Shown here: positions 9,454-18,541 of the stretch, in pieces
How the letters are laid out: each line of letters starts with the position of its first letter
Numbering within the stretch: position 1 is the stretch's first letter
Assembly: GCF_902499135.1 (NCBI RefSeq)
Contig: NZ_CABVPR010000002.1
Coordinates: forward strand, 62,001-126,000
From: Burkholderia dolosa
GTDB taxonomy: Bacteria; Pseudomonadota; Gammaproteobacteria; Burkholderiales; Burkholderiaceae
Reading direction: 5' to 3'
DNA: 64,000 nt
The notes under the pieces: generated by a model
The model's database searches: none
Told to the model about the DNA's origin: nothing
The model's input: the letters and a program-made list of their open reading frames with translations, nothing else
Position numbers and translations under genes: made by a program

Positions 9454-10389
9454 TCACGATCGCCGCGATCGCCGCACGTCCTGTTCCGAATCCGCGCAGA
9501 TTTCGATGCAGAACTTCAGGAAAGCGTCGACGGCCGCGGGCGGCAGCCGACGCGACGGGCGGATCGCGTACAGCGGATAGGTCTCGTCCGGCCATTCGGG
9601 GAACAGCTCGACCAGCGCGCCGCTCGTCAGCAGATGCCGGACGTTGAGCGCGAGCACCTGTGCGATGCCGGCACCGTTCACGCACGCTTGAACCATCAGA
9701 TCGACGTCGGTCGTCGTCAGGTGGCCGCTGGTCTGCACCGGCAACACTTCGCGGCCGCGATGGAACTCCCACGAAAAAGGCTTGCCGCGGCGCGGATCGA
9801 TGTACTGGATGCAATCGTGATCGACGAGTTTTTCCGGGCGCCGCGGCCGGCCGTGCCGCGCCAGATAACCGGGTGACGCCACCGTCAGCACGCGCGTGCG
9901 CAGCAACAGCCGCGACGTCATCGTCGACGGCGGCTGCGGCCCGAAGCGGACCGCCACGTCGATTCCTTCGGAAACCAGATCGCCAATGTCCGGCTGCTGC
10001 AGGATCGTCAGATCGAGGCCCGGATGGCGCTCGCGCAGCAGCGGCAGCTTCGGCGCGAGCACATAGCGCGCAAAGATCGGGTTCAGGCCGACGCGCAGCG
10101 TGCCGCGCACCGTGACCGCCGCGCCGGACACGTAGCTCGCGGCTTCCTCGATGCCTTCGAGATGCGGCGCCGCGCGTTCGTACAGGCTCGCGCCGTCGCT
10201 CGTCAGATGCAGCGTGCGCGTCGTGCGATCGAGCAGGCGCACGCCGAGCCTTTCCTCGAGCCGCGCGATCGAGCGGCTCACGCCCGATGCCGACAGGCCG
10301 AGCACTTCGCCCGCGCGACTGAAGCTGCCGGCTTCGACCACCGCGGCCAGCACGCTCATTCCAGACAGCAGTCGGCCATCGAAACTCAT
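9454..10389 (-). CDS. LysR-family transcriptional regulator (divergent to amidohydrolase)
   Basis: A 311-aa LysR regulator: N-terminal winged HTH (about 5-65, with GSFSRAGEVLGLSASGVSRSI) and a substrate-binding domain to the end. The ATG at 10387-10389 has GGAGGG upstream. The open frame runs on much further upstream, but that part is antisense to the amidohydrolase and not coding. It is divergent from the amidohydrolase-MFS-SDR genes, the usual LysR arrangement, and a 22-bp inverted repeat lies just before its start. It resembles the CrgA/AaeR-like subgroup; the inducer is unknown. Confidence 0.92.
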   Translation of the reverse strand: MSFDGRLLSGMSVLAAVVEAGSFSRAGEVLGLSASGVSRSIARLEERLGVRLLDRTTRTLHLTSDGASLYERAAPHLEGIEEAASYVSGAAVTVRGTLRVGLNPIFARYVLAPKLPLLRERHPGLDLTILQQPDIGDLVSEGIDVAVRFGPQPPSTMTSRLLLRTRVLTVASPGYLARHGRPRRPEKLVDHDCIQYIDPRRGKPFSWEFHRGREVLPVQTSGHLTTTDVDLMVQACVNGAGIAQVLALNVRHLLTSGALVELFPEWPDETYPLYAIRPSRRLPPAAVDAFLKFCIEICADSEQDVRRSRRS

Positions 10390-10398
10390 CGTCCCTCC

Positions 10399-10420
10399 AT
10401 CTTTGAATTTAAGCAAAGAT
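10399..10420. promoter_or_regulatory. Probable LysR operator (inverted repeat)
   Basis: ATCTTTG (10399-10405) and CAAAGAT (10414-10420) form a perfect 7-bp inverted repeat around an AT-rich 8-bp spacer. It contains a T-N11-A arrangement of the LysR type. A third copy, CAAAGAT, lies at 10444-10450, 30 bp on, which fits the recognition-site plus activation-site layout of LysR promoters. It sits between the LysR gene and its divergent amidohydrolase operon. Confidence 0.65.
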
Positions 10421-10563
10421 AATGTGAGCCAATCTACCTTTATCAAAGATGGCGTGCAACCTATCGTGTGAACCGTGACGACGCGGACCGCCGTTTCGCG
10501 GCGGACGCACCGGCGCGCGGCGCCGTGCCGACCGGCGTCGTCCTTTCTCACGAGGAGCACACC

Positions 10564-11889
10564 ATGACTGCACATCGCACGCTGTTCAAAGGCGGCACCG
10601 TTCTGACGCTGGATCGACAGGTTCCCAATCTCGCGACCGGCGACGTGCTGGTTCAGGACGATCGCATCGCCGCCGTCGGGCCGAGCATCGACGCCGGCGA
10701 CGCCGACGTGATCGACGCCGCCGGCCACATCGTGATGCCGGGCCTCGTCGATGCCCATCACCACATGTGGCTCGGCGTCATGCGCCGCATGATGCCGAAC
10801 GTCGACGACCTGTTCGCATACATCGACGTGGTTGCCGAACGACTCGGCGCGCACTACCGGCCACTCGACATGTACGTGAGCACGAAGCTCACCGCCGCCG
10901 CGTCGCTGGACGCGGGGATCACGACGATCGTCGACGCGTGTCACAGCTCGCGCAGCCCGGAGCACACCGACGCCGCGCTCGATGCATTGAAGGCGGCCGG
11001 CATCCGCGCACTGCACATGGCCGGCGCGCCGATGGACAAGCAGGCGTGCGCCGCGCACCTGCCCGGCGATCTGCGGCGTCTCGCCCGCGACTGGAATGCC
11101 GCGGACGGCCTCGTGCGCGTCGGCCTGTTCGGGCAGCTCAACCTGGACTGGTGGCACGTCGCGCGCGAACTCGACATGCGGATCCTGACCGAATTCATCG
11201 GCGACCTCGCGACGCTTTCGCCCGCGTTCACGACGCCGGGCGTGCTCGGCCCGCACAACATCTTCAATCACTGCACGCGCGTGCCGCAGGAAACGTGGAA
11301 GCGGTTGGCGGACGCCGGCGTGAACGTCACGGTGAACCCGCGCTCGGACGCGCTGTTCGGTTTCGACGACGACACGTTCGCTTACCAGCAGGCCGTCGAT
11401 CACGGTCTCGCCCCTGCGCTCGGCATCGATCTCGATACCGCGTTCGGCAGCGACATGTTCGGCGAGATGCACGCGCTGTTCGGCCAGCAGCGCGCCGCGA
11501 TGCGGTACCGGCGCTTTCGCGGCGAGGCCGATGTGCCGGCGCCGATTTCGGTCGAAGCGGTGCTGCAGGCGGCGACCGTCAACGGTGCGCGCGCGGCCGG
11601 CGTCGACGACCGCGTCGGCACGCTGATGCCCGGCAAGCAGGCCGACATCATCATGGTCCGCACGCGCGGCGTGGCCGTGTTTCCCGTTACGCACGCGATC
11701 GGCACGATCGTGCACGCGGTCGAGCGTGCCGACGTCGACACCGTGATGGTCGGCGGCCGGTTGCGCAAGCGTGCCGGCCGTCTCGTCGACATCGACCTGG
11801 CCAGGCTGGAAGCCGACGCCGTCGCGTCGCGCGACTACCTGCTCGATGCTGGCGGCTACCGCACCGACCTGTTCGGCGCGGCGGCGTGA
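10564..11889 (+). CDS. Amidohydrolase-family protein (chlorohydrolase/deaminase subgroup)
   Basis: A 441-aa metal-dependent hydrolase of the amidohydrolase superfamily. It has the N-terminal beta-sandwich (about 1-58), the metal-binding motif PGLVDAHHHMW with HxH at His65/His67, the later GPHNIFNHC histidine, and a C-terminal VGTLMPGKQADIIMV motif typical of the AtzA/TrzN/SsnA/guanine deaminase branch. The ATG follows GAGGAG. It starts a run with an MFS transporter and an SDR, divergent from a LysR regulator, so an inducible catabolic cluster for a small N-containing or heterocyclic compound is likely. The substrate cannot be assigned. Confidence 0.87.
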   Translation: MTAHRTLFKGGTVLTLDRQVPNLATGDVLVQDDRIAAVGPSIDAGDADVIDAAGHIVMPGLVDAHHHMWLGVMRRMMPNVDDLFAYIDVVAERLGAHYRPLDMYVSTKLTAAASLDAGITTIVDACHSSRSPEHTDAALDALKAAGIRALHMAGAPMDKQACAAHLPGDLRRLARDWNAADGLVRVGLFGQLNLDWWHVARELDMRILTEFIGDLATLSPAFTTPGVLGPHNIFNHCTRVPQETWKRLADAGVNVTVNPRSDALFGFDDDTFAYQQAVDHGLAPALGIDLDTAFGSDMFGEMHALFGQQRAAMRYRRFRGEADVPAPISVEAVLQAATVNGARAAGVDDRVGTLMPGKQADIIMVRTRGVAVFPVTHAIGTIVHAVERADVDTVMVGGRLRKRAGRLVDIDLARLEADAVASRDYLLDAGGYRTDLFGAAA

Positions 11890-11956
11890 CCGCGTGCGAC
11901 GGCCCGGCGTGCCGGGCCGCGTTCTTCGATTTCGTTCATGTCACAAGGAGGCTGCC

Positions 11957-13156
11957 ATGCAGGCACTCGCCACGAAGCAGGCAGTGCGCACCGAAGCCGC
12001 ACTCGCTCATCGGTCCCGGCCGGCGCCGGGCGTCATCGCCGCGTTGTTCTGCGGCTATCTGGCCGTCGGCTTGCCGCTGCCGGTGATTCCGCTGCTCGTC
12101 CACGAGCGTTTCGGCTTCGGCAATCTCGTCGTCGGGCTCGTGATCGGCAGCCAGTTCGTCGCGACGGTGCTGACCCGCGGATACGCGGGTCGCGTCACCG
12201 ACCGGCACGGCGGCAAGCGCTCCGCGCTGCAGGGAGCGGCCGTTTCGGCTTGCGCGGGGCTGCTTTATCTGGCGGCCGCGATGCCGGGCCTGCCGCCTGT
12301 CGCGAGTCTCGCGATCGTAATCGCCGGCCGGCTCGTGGCCGGCCTCGGCGAAAGCCAGTTCGTGACCGGCTGCGTGTCGTGGTCGATCGCATCGGTCGGC
12401 GCGCAGCGTGCAGGCATGTCGATGTCCTGGACCGGGATCGCGATGTTTGCCGCGCTGTCGATCGGCGCGCCGATCGGGATGGCGCTGTATCGCGGCCACG
12501 GACCCGCCGCGGCGATGATCGCGTGCATCGTCGCGCCAGTGCTCGCCGCGCTGATCGCGCTGCCGGCGACGTCCTATCGGTCGCCGGCCGGCGCACGGCT
12601 GCCGTTCCATCGCGTGATCGGCCGCATCTGGCGCGAAGGGCTTGGACTGATGCTGCAGGGCGTCGGCCTGTCCGGGCTCACCGCGTTTGCGTCGCTGTAC
12701 TTTGCCGCGCGTCACTGGGGCAACGCGGGCTGGGTGATGACGGCGTTCGGCGCCGGCTTCATCGTCGTGCGGATCGTGCTCGGACATCTGCCGGACCGCG
12801 CGGGCGGCTACCGCGTCGCGGCGTGGTCGCTGATCGTCGAGGCCGGCGGCCAGGCGCTGCTGTGGGGCGCGCCGGCCGAATCGGCTGCGCTCGCCGGCGC
12901 GCTCGTTACCGGCCTCGGCTGCGCGCTGGTGTTTCCGGCGCTCGGCGTCGAAGCGCTCAAGCGTGTGCCGGCCGCGAATCGCGGCAGCGCGATGGGCGCG
13001 TTCGTCGCGTTCCTCGATATCGCATACGGGCTGTCGGGTCCGGCGGCGGGCATCATCGCTGCGCGGTTCGGCTATGCGGCCGTTTATCTGTTCGGCACGG
13101 CCTGTGCGGCGGCGGGCGCGCTGCTCGCCGTCGCGTCGCGCCGCCCGCAATCCTGA
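11957..13156 (+). CDS. MFS transporter (YhhS/YfcJ-like)
   Basis: A 399-aa polytopic inner-membrane protein with about 12 predicted hydrophobic helices and the MFS loop motif GYAGRVTDRHGGKRSAL between helices 2 and 3. The sequence is like the YhhS/YfcJ arabinose-efflux-type subfamily. The ATG at 11957 has AAGGAGG 9 bp upstream; upstream in-frame codons overlap the amidohydrolase gene. It follows the amidohydrolase by 67 bp and precedes an SDR, so it may export or import that pathway's substrate. Confidence 0.88.
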   Translation: MQALATKQAVRTEAALAHRSRPAPGVIAALFCGYLAVGLPLPVIPLLVHERFGFGNLVVGLVIGSQFVATVLTRGYAGRVTDRHGGKRSALQGAAVSACAGLLYLAAAMPGLPPVASLAIVIAGRLVAGLGESQFVTGCVSWSIASVGAQRAGMSMSWTGIAMFAALSIGAPIGMALYRGHGPAAAMIACIVAPVLAALIALPATSYRSPAGARLPFHRVIGRIWREGLGLMLQGVGLSGLTAFASLYFAARHWGNAGWVMTAFGAGFIVVRIVLGHLPDRAGGYRVAAWSLIVEAGGQALLWGAPAESAALAGALVTGLGCALVFPALGVEALKRVPAANRGSAMGAFVAFLDIAYGLSGPAAGIIAARFGYAAVYLFGTACAAAGALLAVASRRPQS

Positions 13157-13210
13157 TCGTCGTGTTCACGCCGGCCGCGTGACACCGGCCGGTTTTTTCA
13201 AGGAGAGATC

Positions 13211-13981
13211 ATGTCTCGCATTTTCATTTCCGGTTCTTCGACCGGCTTGGGCCTGATGGCTGCCGAGCTGCTGGTGCGGCAAGGGCATCGGGTCGTCCTG
13301 CATGCGCGCAATGCCGAGCGTGCGAGCGACACGCGCCGCGCATTGCAGCAGGCCGAAGCGGTGGTCGTCGGCGATCTGGAGACGATCGAAGGCGCGGTCG
13401 ACGTCGCTGCGCAGGTCAACGCGCTCGGCCGTTTCGACGCGGTGATCCACAACGCGGCCGTCGGTTATCGGGAGCCGCTTCGCGTCACCGCCGACGGGCT
13501 GCCGCACGTGTTCGCGATCAATACGCTGTCGGCCTACATCCTCACTGCGCTGATCGCGCGCCCGAAGCGGCTCGTCTATCTGAGCTCGGGCATGCATCAT
13601 CACGTGCAGCCGAACCTCGACGACGCGTTGTGGCAGGCGCGCCGCTGGAACGGCTCGCAAGCGTATGCCGAGAGCAAGCTCCACGACGCGATGCTGGCCT
13701 TTGCCGTCGCGCGCCGCTGGCCCGACGTGTTCGCGAACGCGCTGGAGCCGGGCTGGGTGCCGACCAGAATGGGCGGGCCCGGTGCGCCCGACGACATCGC
13801 GCACGCGCATGTGACGCAGGCGTGGCTCGCCGCCGGCGACGACCCCGACGCCGACGTCAGCGGCCGGTACTTCTATCACCGCAAGCGGATGGCGCCGAAT
13901 CCCGACGCGCTCGATCCGGCGTGGCAGGATCGTCTCGTCGCGCTGTGCGAGTCGGTGTCGAGGATTGCACTGCCCGCGTGA
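13211..13981 (+). CDS. Short-chain dehydrogenase/reductase
   Basis: A 256-aa Rossmann-fold oxidoreductase. The cofactor motif is GSSTGLGLMAAELL at about 8-21 (TGxxxGxG variant with Ser). HNAAVGY corresponds to the NNAG motif, and the catalytic pair is in SQAYAESK (YxxxK). The ATG follows AAGGAGAGATC. It is the third gene of the amidohydrolase cluster and convergent with gbdR. An NADP preference is plausible from the Arg (HARNAER) after the second strand. The substrate is unknown. Confidence 0.87.
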   Translation: MSRIFISGSSTGLGLMAAELLVRQGHRVVLHARNAERASDTRRALQQAEAVVVGDLETIEGAVDVAAQVNALGRFDAVIHNAAVGYREPLRVTADGLPHVFAINTLSAYILTALIARPKRLVYLSSGMHHHVQPNLDDALWQARRWNGSQAYAESKLHDAMLAFAVARRWPDVFANALEPGWVPTRMGGPGAPDDIAHAHVTQAWLAAGDDPDADVSGRYFYHRKRMAPNPDALDPAWQDRLVALCESVSRIALPA

Positions 13982-14041
13982 ACGGCATGGCGGGCATGAC
14001 AGGGAGGCCGCCGCGCGCCGCCGCAAAGCGGCACGCCTGCG

Positions 14042-15079
14042 TTACGCGTGGATCGCGTGCGCGGGAAACGCGGGAACGCTGGCGGCAACCGCAGCCGCTG
14101 CACCCTGCGCGAGCGGTGCGACCTGCTTGCGTCGTTCACGCGTCGGCGCGACGCCGAACGCGTCGCGATAGCTCTTGCTGAAGTGGCATGCGGACTGGAA
14201 GCCGCACGCCATCGTGATGTGCATGATCGACATGTCGGTCTGCAGCAGCAGCTCGCGCGCGCGGCGCAGCCGCAGCGTCAGATAGTAGTGCGTGGGCGTC
14301 ATCCCGAGATGCTCGCGGAACAGCCGCTGCAGCTGGCGCTGCGACATGTTCGCGAGCCGCGCGAGCTCTTCGCGCGACAGCGGCTCCTCGATGTTGTTCT
14401 CCATCAGCGAGATCACTTCGAACAGCGACTTGTTCGCCGACCCGAGGCGAGCGACGAGCGGCATCCGCTGCTGCGCGCTCGTATCGCGCACGTGCTCGAC
14501 GATGAACTGCTCGGCGATCTGCGTGACGCGCGCGGTGCCGACGCGCGCGGCGATCAGGTTCAGCATCATGTCCAGCGGCGCGACGCCGCCCGTGCACGTG
14601 ATGCGGTCGCGATCGATCACGAACAGTTCCTTCAGGAAGCGCGTGTCGGGAAACTCTTCCTTCAGCGCCGACATGTTTTCCCAGTGGATCGCGCACGCAT
14701 AGCCGGCGAGCAGCCCCGACTTCGCGAGCGCATACGTGCCCGTGCACAGGCTGCCGAGCGGAATGCCGGAACGTGCGAAGCGGCGCAGCGTCGACAGATG
14801 GGCGGGCGTCGTCGCGCGCTGCACGTCGACGCCGCCGCACACGAACACGATGTCCGGCTGCCCCGCGCATTCGGCCGGGCCCGTGTCGACCGTGAGCCCG
14901 TTGCTCGCCGTCACCGGGCCGCCGTCCGGGCTGATCACCGACCAGCGGTAGAGCGGCTGACCGCTCAGGTAATTGGCCATCCGAAGCACCTCGATCGCAT
15001 TCGTGAACGCGATCATCGTGAAGTTCGGCAAAGGCATGAACGCGAAGTGGGACAGCGACGCTGTGCGGTCGGGGGACAT
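14042..15079 (-). CDS. gbdR: GbdR-like glycine betaine-responsive AraC regulator (GATase1 fold)
   Basis: A 345-aa regulator. The N-terminal DJ-1/PfpI glutamine-amidotransferase-like sensor domain (about 10-185) begins FAFMPLPNFTMIAF and contains the LCTGTYALA nucleophile-elbow equivalent. The C-terminal AraC double HTH (about 220-320) has LARLANMSQRQLQRLFREHLG and ACGFQSACHFSKSYRDAFG. In Pseudomonas, GbdR of this architecture senses glycine betaine and dimethylglycine and activates gbcAB, dgcAB, glyA and sox genes. Here it is divergent from glyA and the whole gbc/dgc region. The ATG at 15079 gives the family N terminus; the upstream extension of the frame looks non-coding. Confidence 0.87.
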   Translation of the reverse strand: MSPDRTASLSHFAFMPLPNFTMIAFTNAIEVLRMANYLSGQPLYRWSVISPDGGPVTASNGLTVDTGPAECAGQPDIVFVCGGVDVQRATTPAHLSTLRRFARSGIPLGSLCTGTYALAKSGLLAGYACAIHWENMSALKEEFPDTRFLKELFVIDRDRITCTGGVAPLDMMLNLIAARVGTARVTQIAEQFIVEHVRDTSAQQRMPLVARLGSANKSLFEVISLMENNIEEPLSREELARLANMSQRQLQRLFREHLGMTPTHYYLTLRLRRARELLLQTDMSIMHITMACGFQSACHFSKSYRDAFGVAPTRERRKQVAPLAQGAAAAVAASVPAFPAHAIHA

Positions 15080-15525
15080 GGGGGGCGTTCCTTGAATCTC
15101 TAATAGCTTTGGGCCCGTGGCACGGATCGGGCGTCTGTATTGTGTGAGCGAGCGCAACAAGCGTGCCATACGGCTAAACCCTAGCTCCATACGTTGTCTG
15201 GCCGCGCGGCCGATGCTGCACTGCACCGCAAGCGTGACGCGCTGCACCGCGGCCGAGCGGCGATGGCACCGCCGAAGTGCTCGTTCATCGATGAACGGCG
15301 CGCGGCCGTTTGGTTGGCGATCCGAAAAAGCACGACCGATCACTTGTACAAAACGGACGCGCATGGCGGAAAAGGCAAAGAACGCGTCTAAATTCATCAA
15401 TCCGCCGAAAATCCGAACGACAAGAATAGAGCCGTCGGCAGCCTCGCCTCGGACACGCTGGAAACCCAGGCACGGCGGGCCTCGCGCTTCGGTATCAGCC
15501 CTTTATTCTTCGTCACGGACGCACT
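15080..15525. other. gbdR/glyA divergent regulatory region
   Basis: This 446-bp gap should contain the gbdR promoter and the glyA promoter with its activator sites. It includes the perfect 16-bp palindrome listed at 15282-15297 and a GCCGTCGGCAG sequence near 15430. The latter shares GTCGGCA with GCCTGTCGGCA upstream of gbcA (about 24497). The DNA is less GC-rich than its surroundings in 15310-15420. No credible gene is present. Confidence 0.55.
15282..15297. promoter_or_regulatory. Perfect 16-bp palindrome between gbdR and glyA
   Basis: CGTTCATCGATGAACG is fully self-complementary. It lies about 200 bp upstream of gbdR and 230 bp upstream of glyA. A dimeric regulator site is plausible, but AraC proteins usually bind direct repeats, so this may belong to another factor. 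Confidence 0.4.
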
Positions 15526-16800
15526 ATGTCGAACACCCAGCCTTTCTTCTCGCAGCCCCTTGCCGAGCGCGACGCGCCGGTGCGCAGCGCCATCCTGAAG
15601 GAACTCGAGCGTCAGCAGTCGCAGGTCGAGCTGATCGCGTCGGAAAACATCGTGTCGCGCGCCGTGCTCGAAGCGCAGGGCTCGGTGCTGACCAACAAGT
15701 ACGCGGAAGGCTATCCGGGCAAGCGCTACTACGGCGGCTGCGAATTCGCGGACGAAGTCGAGGCGCTCGCGATCGAACGCGTGAAGCGGATCTTCAACGC
15801 CGACTATGCGAACGTGCAGCCGCACTCGGGCGCGCAGGCGAACGGCTCGGTGATGCTCGCGCTCGCGAAGCCGGGCGACACGGTGCTTGGCATGTCGCTC
15901 GACGCCGGCGGCCACCTGACGCACGGCGCGAAGCCGGCGCTGTCGGGCAAGTGGTTCAACGCGGTCCAGTACGGCGTGAACCGCGACACGATGCGCATCG
16001 ACTACGACCAGGTCGAGGAACTCGCGCATCAGCACAAGCCGAGCCTGATCATCGCGGGCTTCTCCGCGTACCCGCGCGCGCTCGACTTCGCGCGCTTCCG
16101 CGCGATCGCCGACAGCGTCGGCGCGAAGCTGATGGTCGACATGGCGCACATCGCCGGCGTGATCGCCGCGGGCCGCCATGCGAACCCGGTCGAACACGCG
16201 CACGTCGTCACGTCGACCACGCACAAGACGCTGCGCGGTCCGCGCGGCGGCTTCGTGCTGACCAACGACGAGGAGATCGCGAAGAAGATCAACTCGGCCG
16301 TGTTCCCCGGCCTGCAGGGCGGCCCGCTGATGCACGTGATCGCCGGCAAGGCCGTCGCGTTCGGCGAAGTGCTGCATGCGGACTTCAGGACGTACATCGA
16401 CAACGTGCTCGCGAACGCGCAGGCGCTCGGCGAAGTGCTGAAGGCGGGCGGCGTCGATCTCGTCACCGGCGGCACCGACAACCATCTGCTGCTCGTCGAC
16501 CTGCGTCCGAAGGGGCTGAAGGGCGCGCCGGTCGAGCAGGCGCTCGAACGCGCGGGCATCACGTGCAACAAGAACGGCATTCCGTTCGACACCGAGAAGC
16601 CGACCGTCACGTCGGGCATCCGGCTCGGCACGCCGGCCGGCACGACGCGCGGCTTCGGCGTCGCCGAATTCCGCGAGATCGGCCGCCTGATCCTCGAGGT
16701 GTTCGACGCGCTGCGCGCGAACCCGGAAGGCGACCCGGCGACCGAACAGCGCGTACGTCGCGAAATCTTCGCGCTCTGCGAGCGCTTCCCGATTTACTGA
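15526..16800 (+). CDS. glyA: Serine hydroxymethyltransferase (betaine-cluster copy)
   Basis: PLP enzyme (424 aa) that interconverts glycine and serine using methylene-tetrahydrofolate. Signature [13 protein letters not shown] carries the PLP lysine (Lys234). [18 protein letters not shown] near the N terminus and [15 protein letters not shown] are classical. Its setting as first gene after gbdR matches the betaine-linked glyA1 of Pseudomonas. Here it would use the C1 unit and glycine from sarcosine oxidation to make serine. A housekeeping copy is expected elsewhere. The start is the only one giving the family N terminus; the ribosome site is weak (ACGGACGC). Confidence 0.95.
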   Translation: MSNTQPFFSQPLAERDAPVRSAILKELERQQSQVELIASENIVSRAVLEAQGSVLTNKYAEGYPGKRYYGGCEFADEVEALAIERVKRIFNADYANVQPHSGAQANGSVMLALAKPGDTVLGMSLDAGGHLTHGAKPALSGKWFNAVQYGVNRDTMRIDYDQVEELAHQHKPSLIIAGFSAYPRALDFARFRAIADSVGAKLMVDMAHIAGVIAAGRHANPVEHAHVVTSTTHKTLRGPRGGFVLTNDEEIAKKINSAVFPGLQGGPLMHVIAGKAVAFGEVLHADFRTYIDNVLANAQALGEVLKAGGVDLVTGGTDNHLLLVDLRPKGLKGAPVEQALERAGITCNKNGIPFDTEKPTVTSGIRLGTPAGTTRGFGVAEFREIGRLILEVFDALRANPEGDPATEQRVRREIFALCERFPIY

Positions 16801-16833
16801 TCGACACCGACACGACTGGAGCGAGAGGCAGAT

Positions 16834-17805
<972 letters not shown>

Positions 17806-17947
17806 GCGCGGCCACCGACGTTCCGCCGGACGCACCGGCATTTCGACACAACAACAATCGGGCCGTGCCCGCGCGATGCGCGGGCATGCGGACGACGTCG
17901 CGCGTGCGTACGCGCCGCCGGCCACTTTTCCTCACGGAGTCACCACG

Positions 17948-18481
17948 ATGCAACCGCAACTGCCGATCGACGTCGATCCCGTAACCGGCGTCTGGACGAC
18001 CGACGCGCTGCCGATGCTGTACGTGCCGCGCCACTTCTTCACGAACAACCACGTCGCCGTCGAGGAAGCGCTCGGCGTCGACGCGTATGCCGAGATTCTG
18101 TACAAGGCCGGCTACAAGTCCGCGTATCACTGGTGCGACAAGGAAGCGAAGCTGCACGGGCTCACCGGCATGGCCGTGTTCGAGCATTACCTGAAACGTC
18201 TGTCGCAGCGCGGCTGGGGCCTGTTCTCGATCGTCGAAGCCGATCCGGCGAGCGCGCGCGCGAAGATCGAGCTGCGCCACTCGTCGTTCGTGCTGCAGCA
18301 GCCCGGCAAGGAAGGCAAGCTTTGCTACATGTTCGCCGGCTGGTTCGCCGGTGCGATGGACTGGGTCAACGACACGACGCCGGAAGGCAAGGGCGCGCCG
18401 CGCGCGCAGTCGAAGGAAGTGCAGTGTGCGGCCGAGCACCACGATCACTGCATCTTCGAAGTGTCGCCGATCGCGCATTGA
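17948..18481 (+). CDS. DUF5943/V4R-like protein of betaine catabolism cluster
   Basis: A 177-aa soluble protein, conserved next to dgcA in betaine-degrading proteobacteria. The pattern of an N-terminal amphipathic part, a GYKSAYHWC motif (about 57-65), a central YLKRLSQRGWGLFSI strand and a C-terminal QCAAEHHDHCIFEV segment resembles V4R (4-vinyl reductase-like) small-molecule-binding domains. The Cys/His-rich end could bind metal. The ATG at 17948 has ACGGAG upstream. It sits between the dipeptidase-like gene and dgcA. A role in handling dimethylglycine or a demethylation product, or a chaperone role for DgcAB, is inference only. Confidence 0.78.
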   Translation: MQPQLPIDVDPVTGVWTTDALPMLYVPRHFFTNNHVAVEEALGVDAYAEILYKAGYKSAYHWCDKEAKLHGLTGMAVFEHYLKRLSQRGWGLFSIVEADPASARAKIELRHSSFVLQQPGKEGKLCYMFAGWFAGAMDWVNDTTPEGKGAPRAQSKEVQCAAEHHDHCIFEVSPIAH

Positions 18482-18541
18482 TGCACTGACAGACAACAAC
18501 ACCCGCAACACGAGACATTAGAACGCCAGAGGTCGCCTGCG

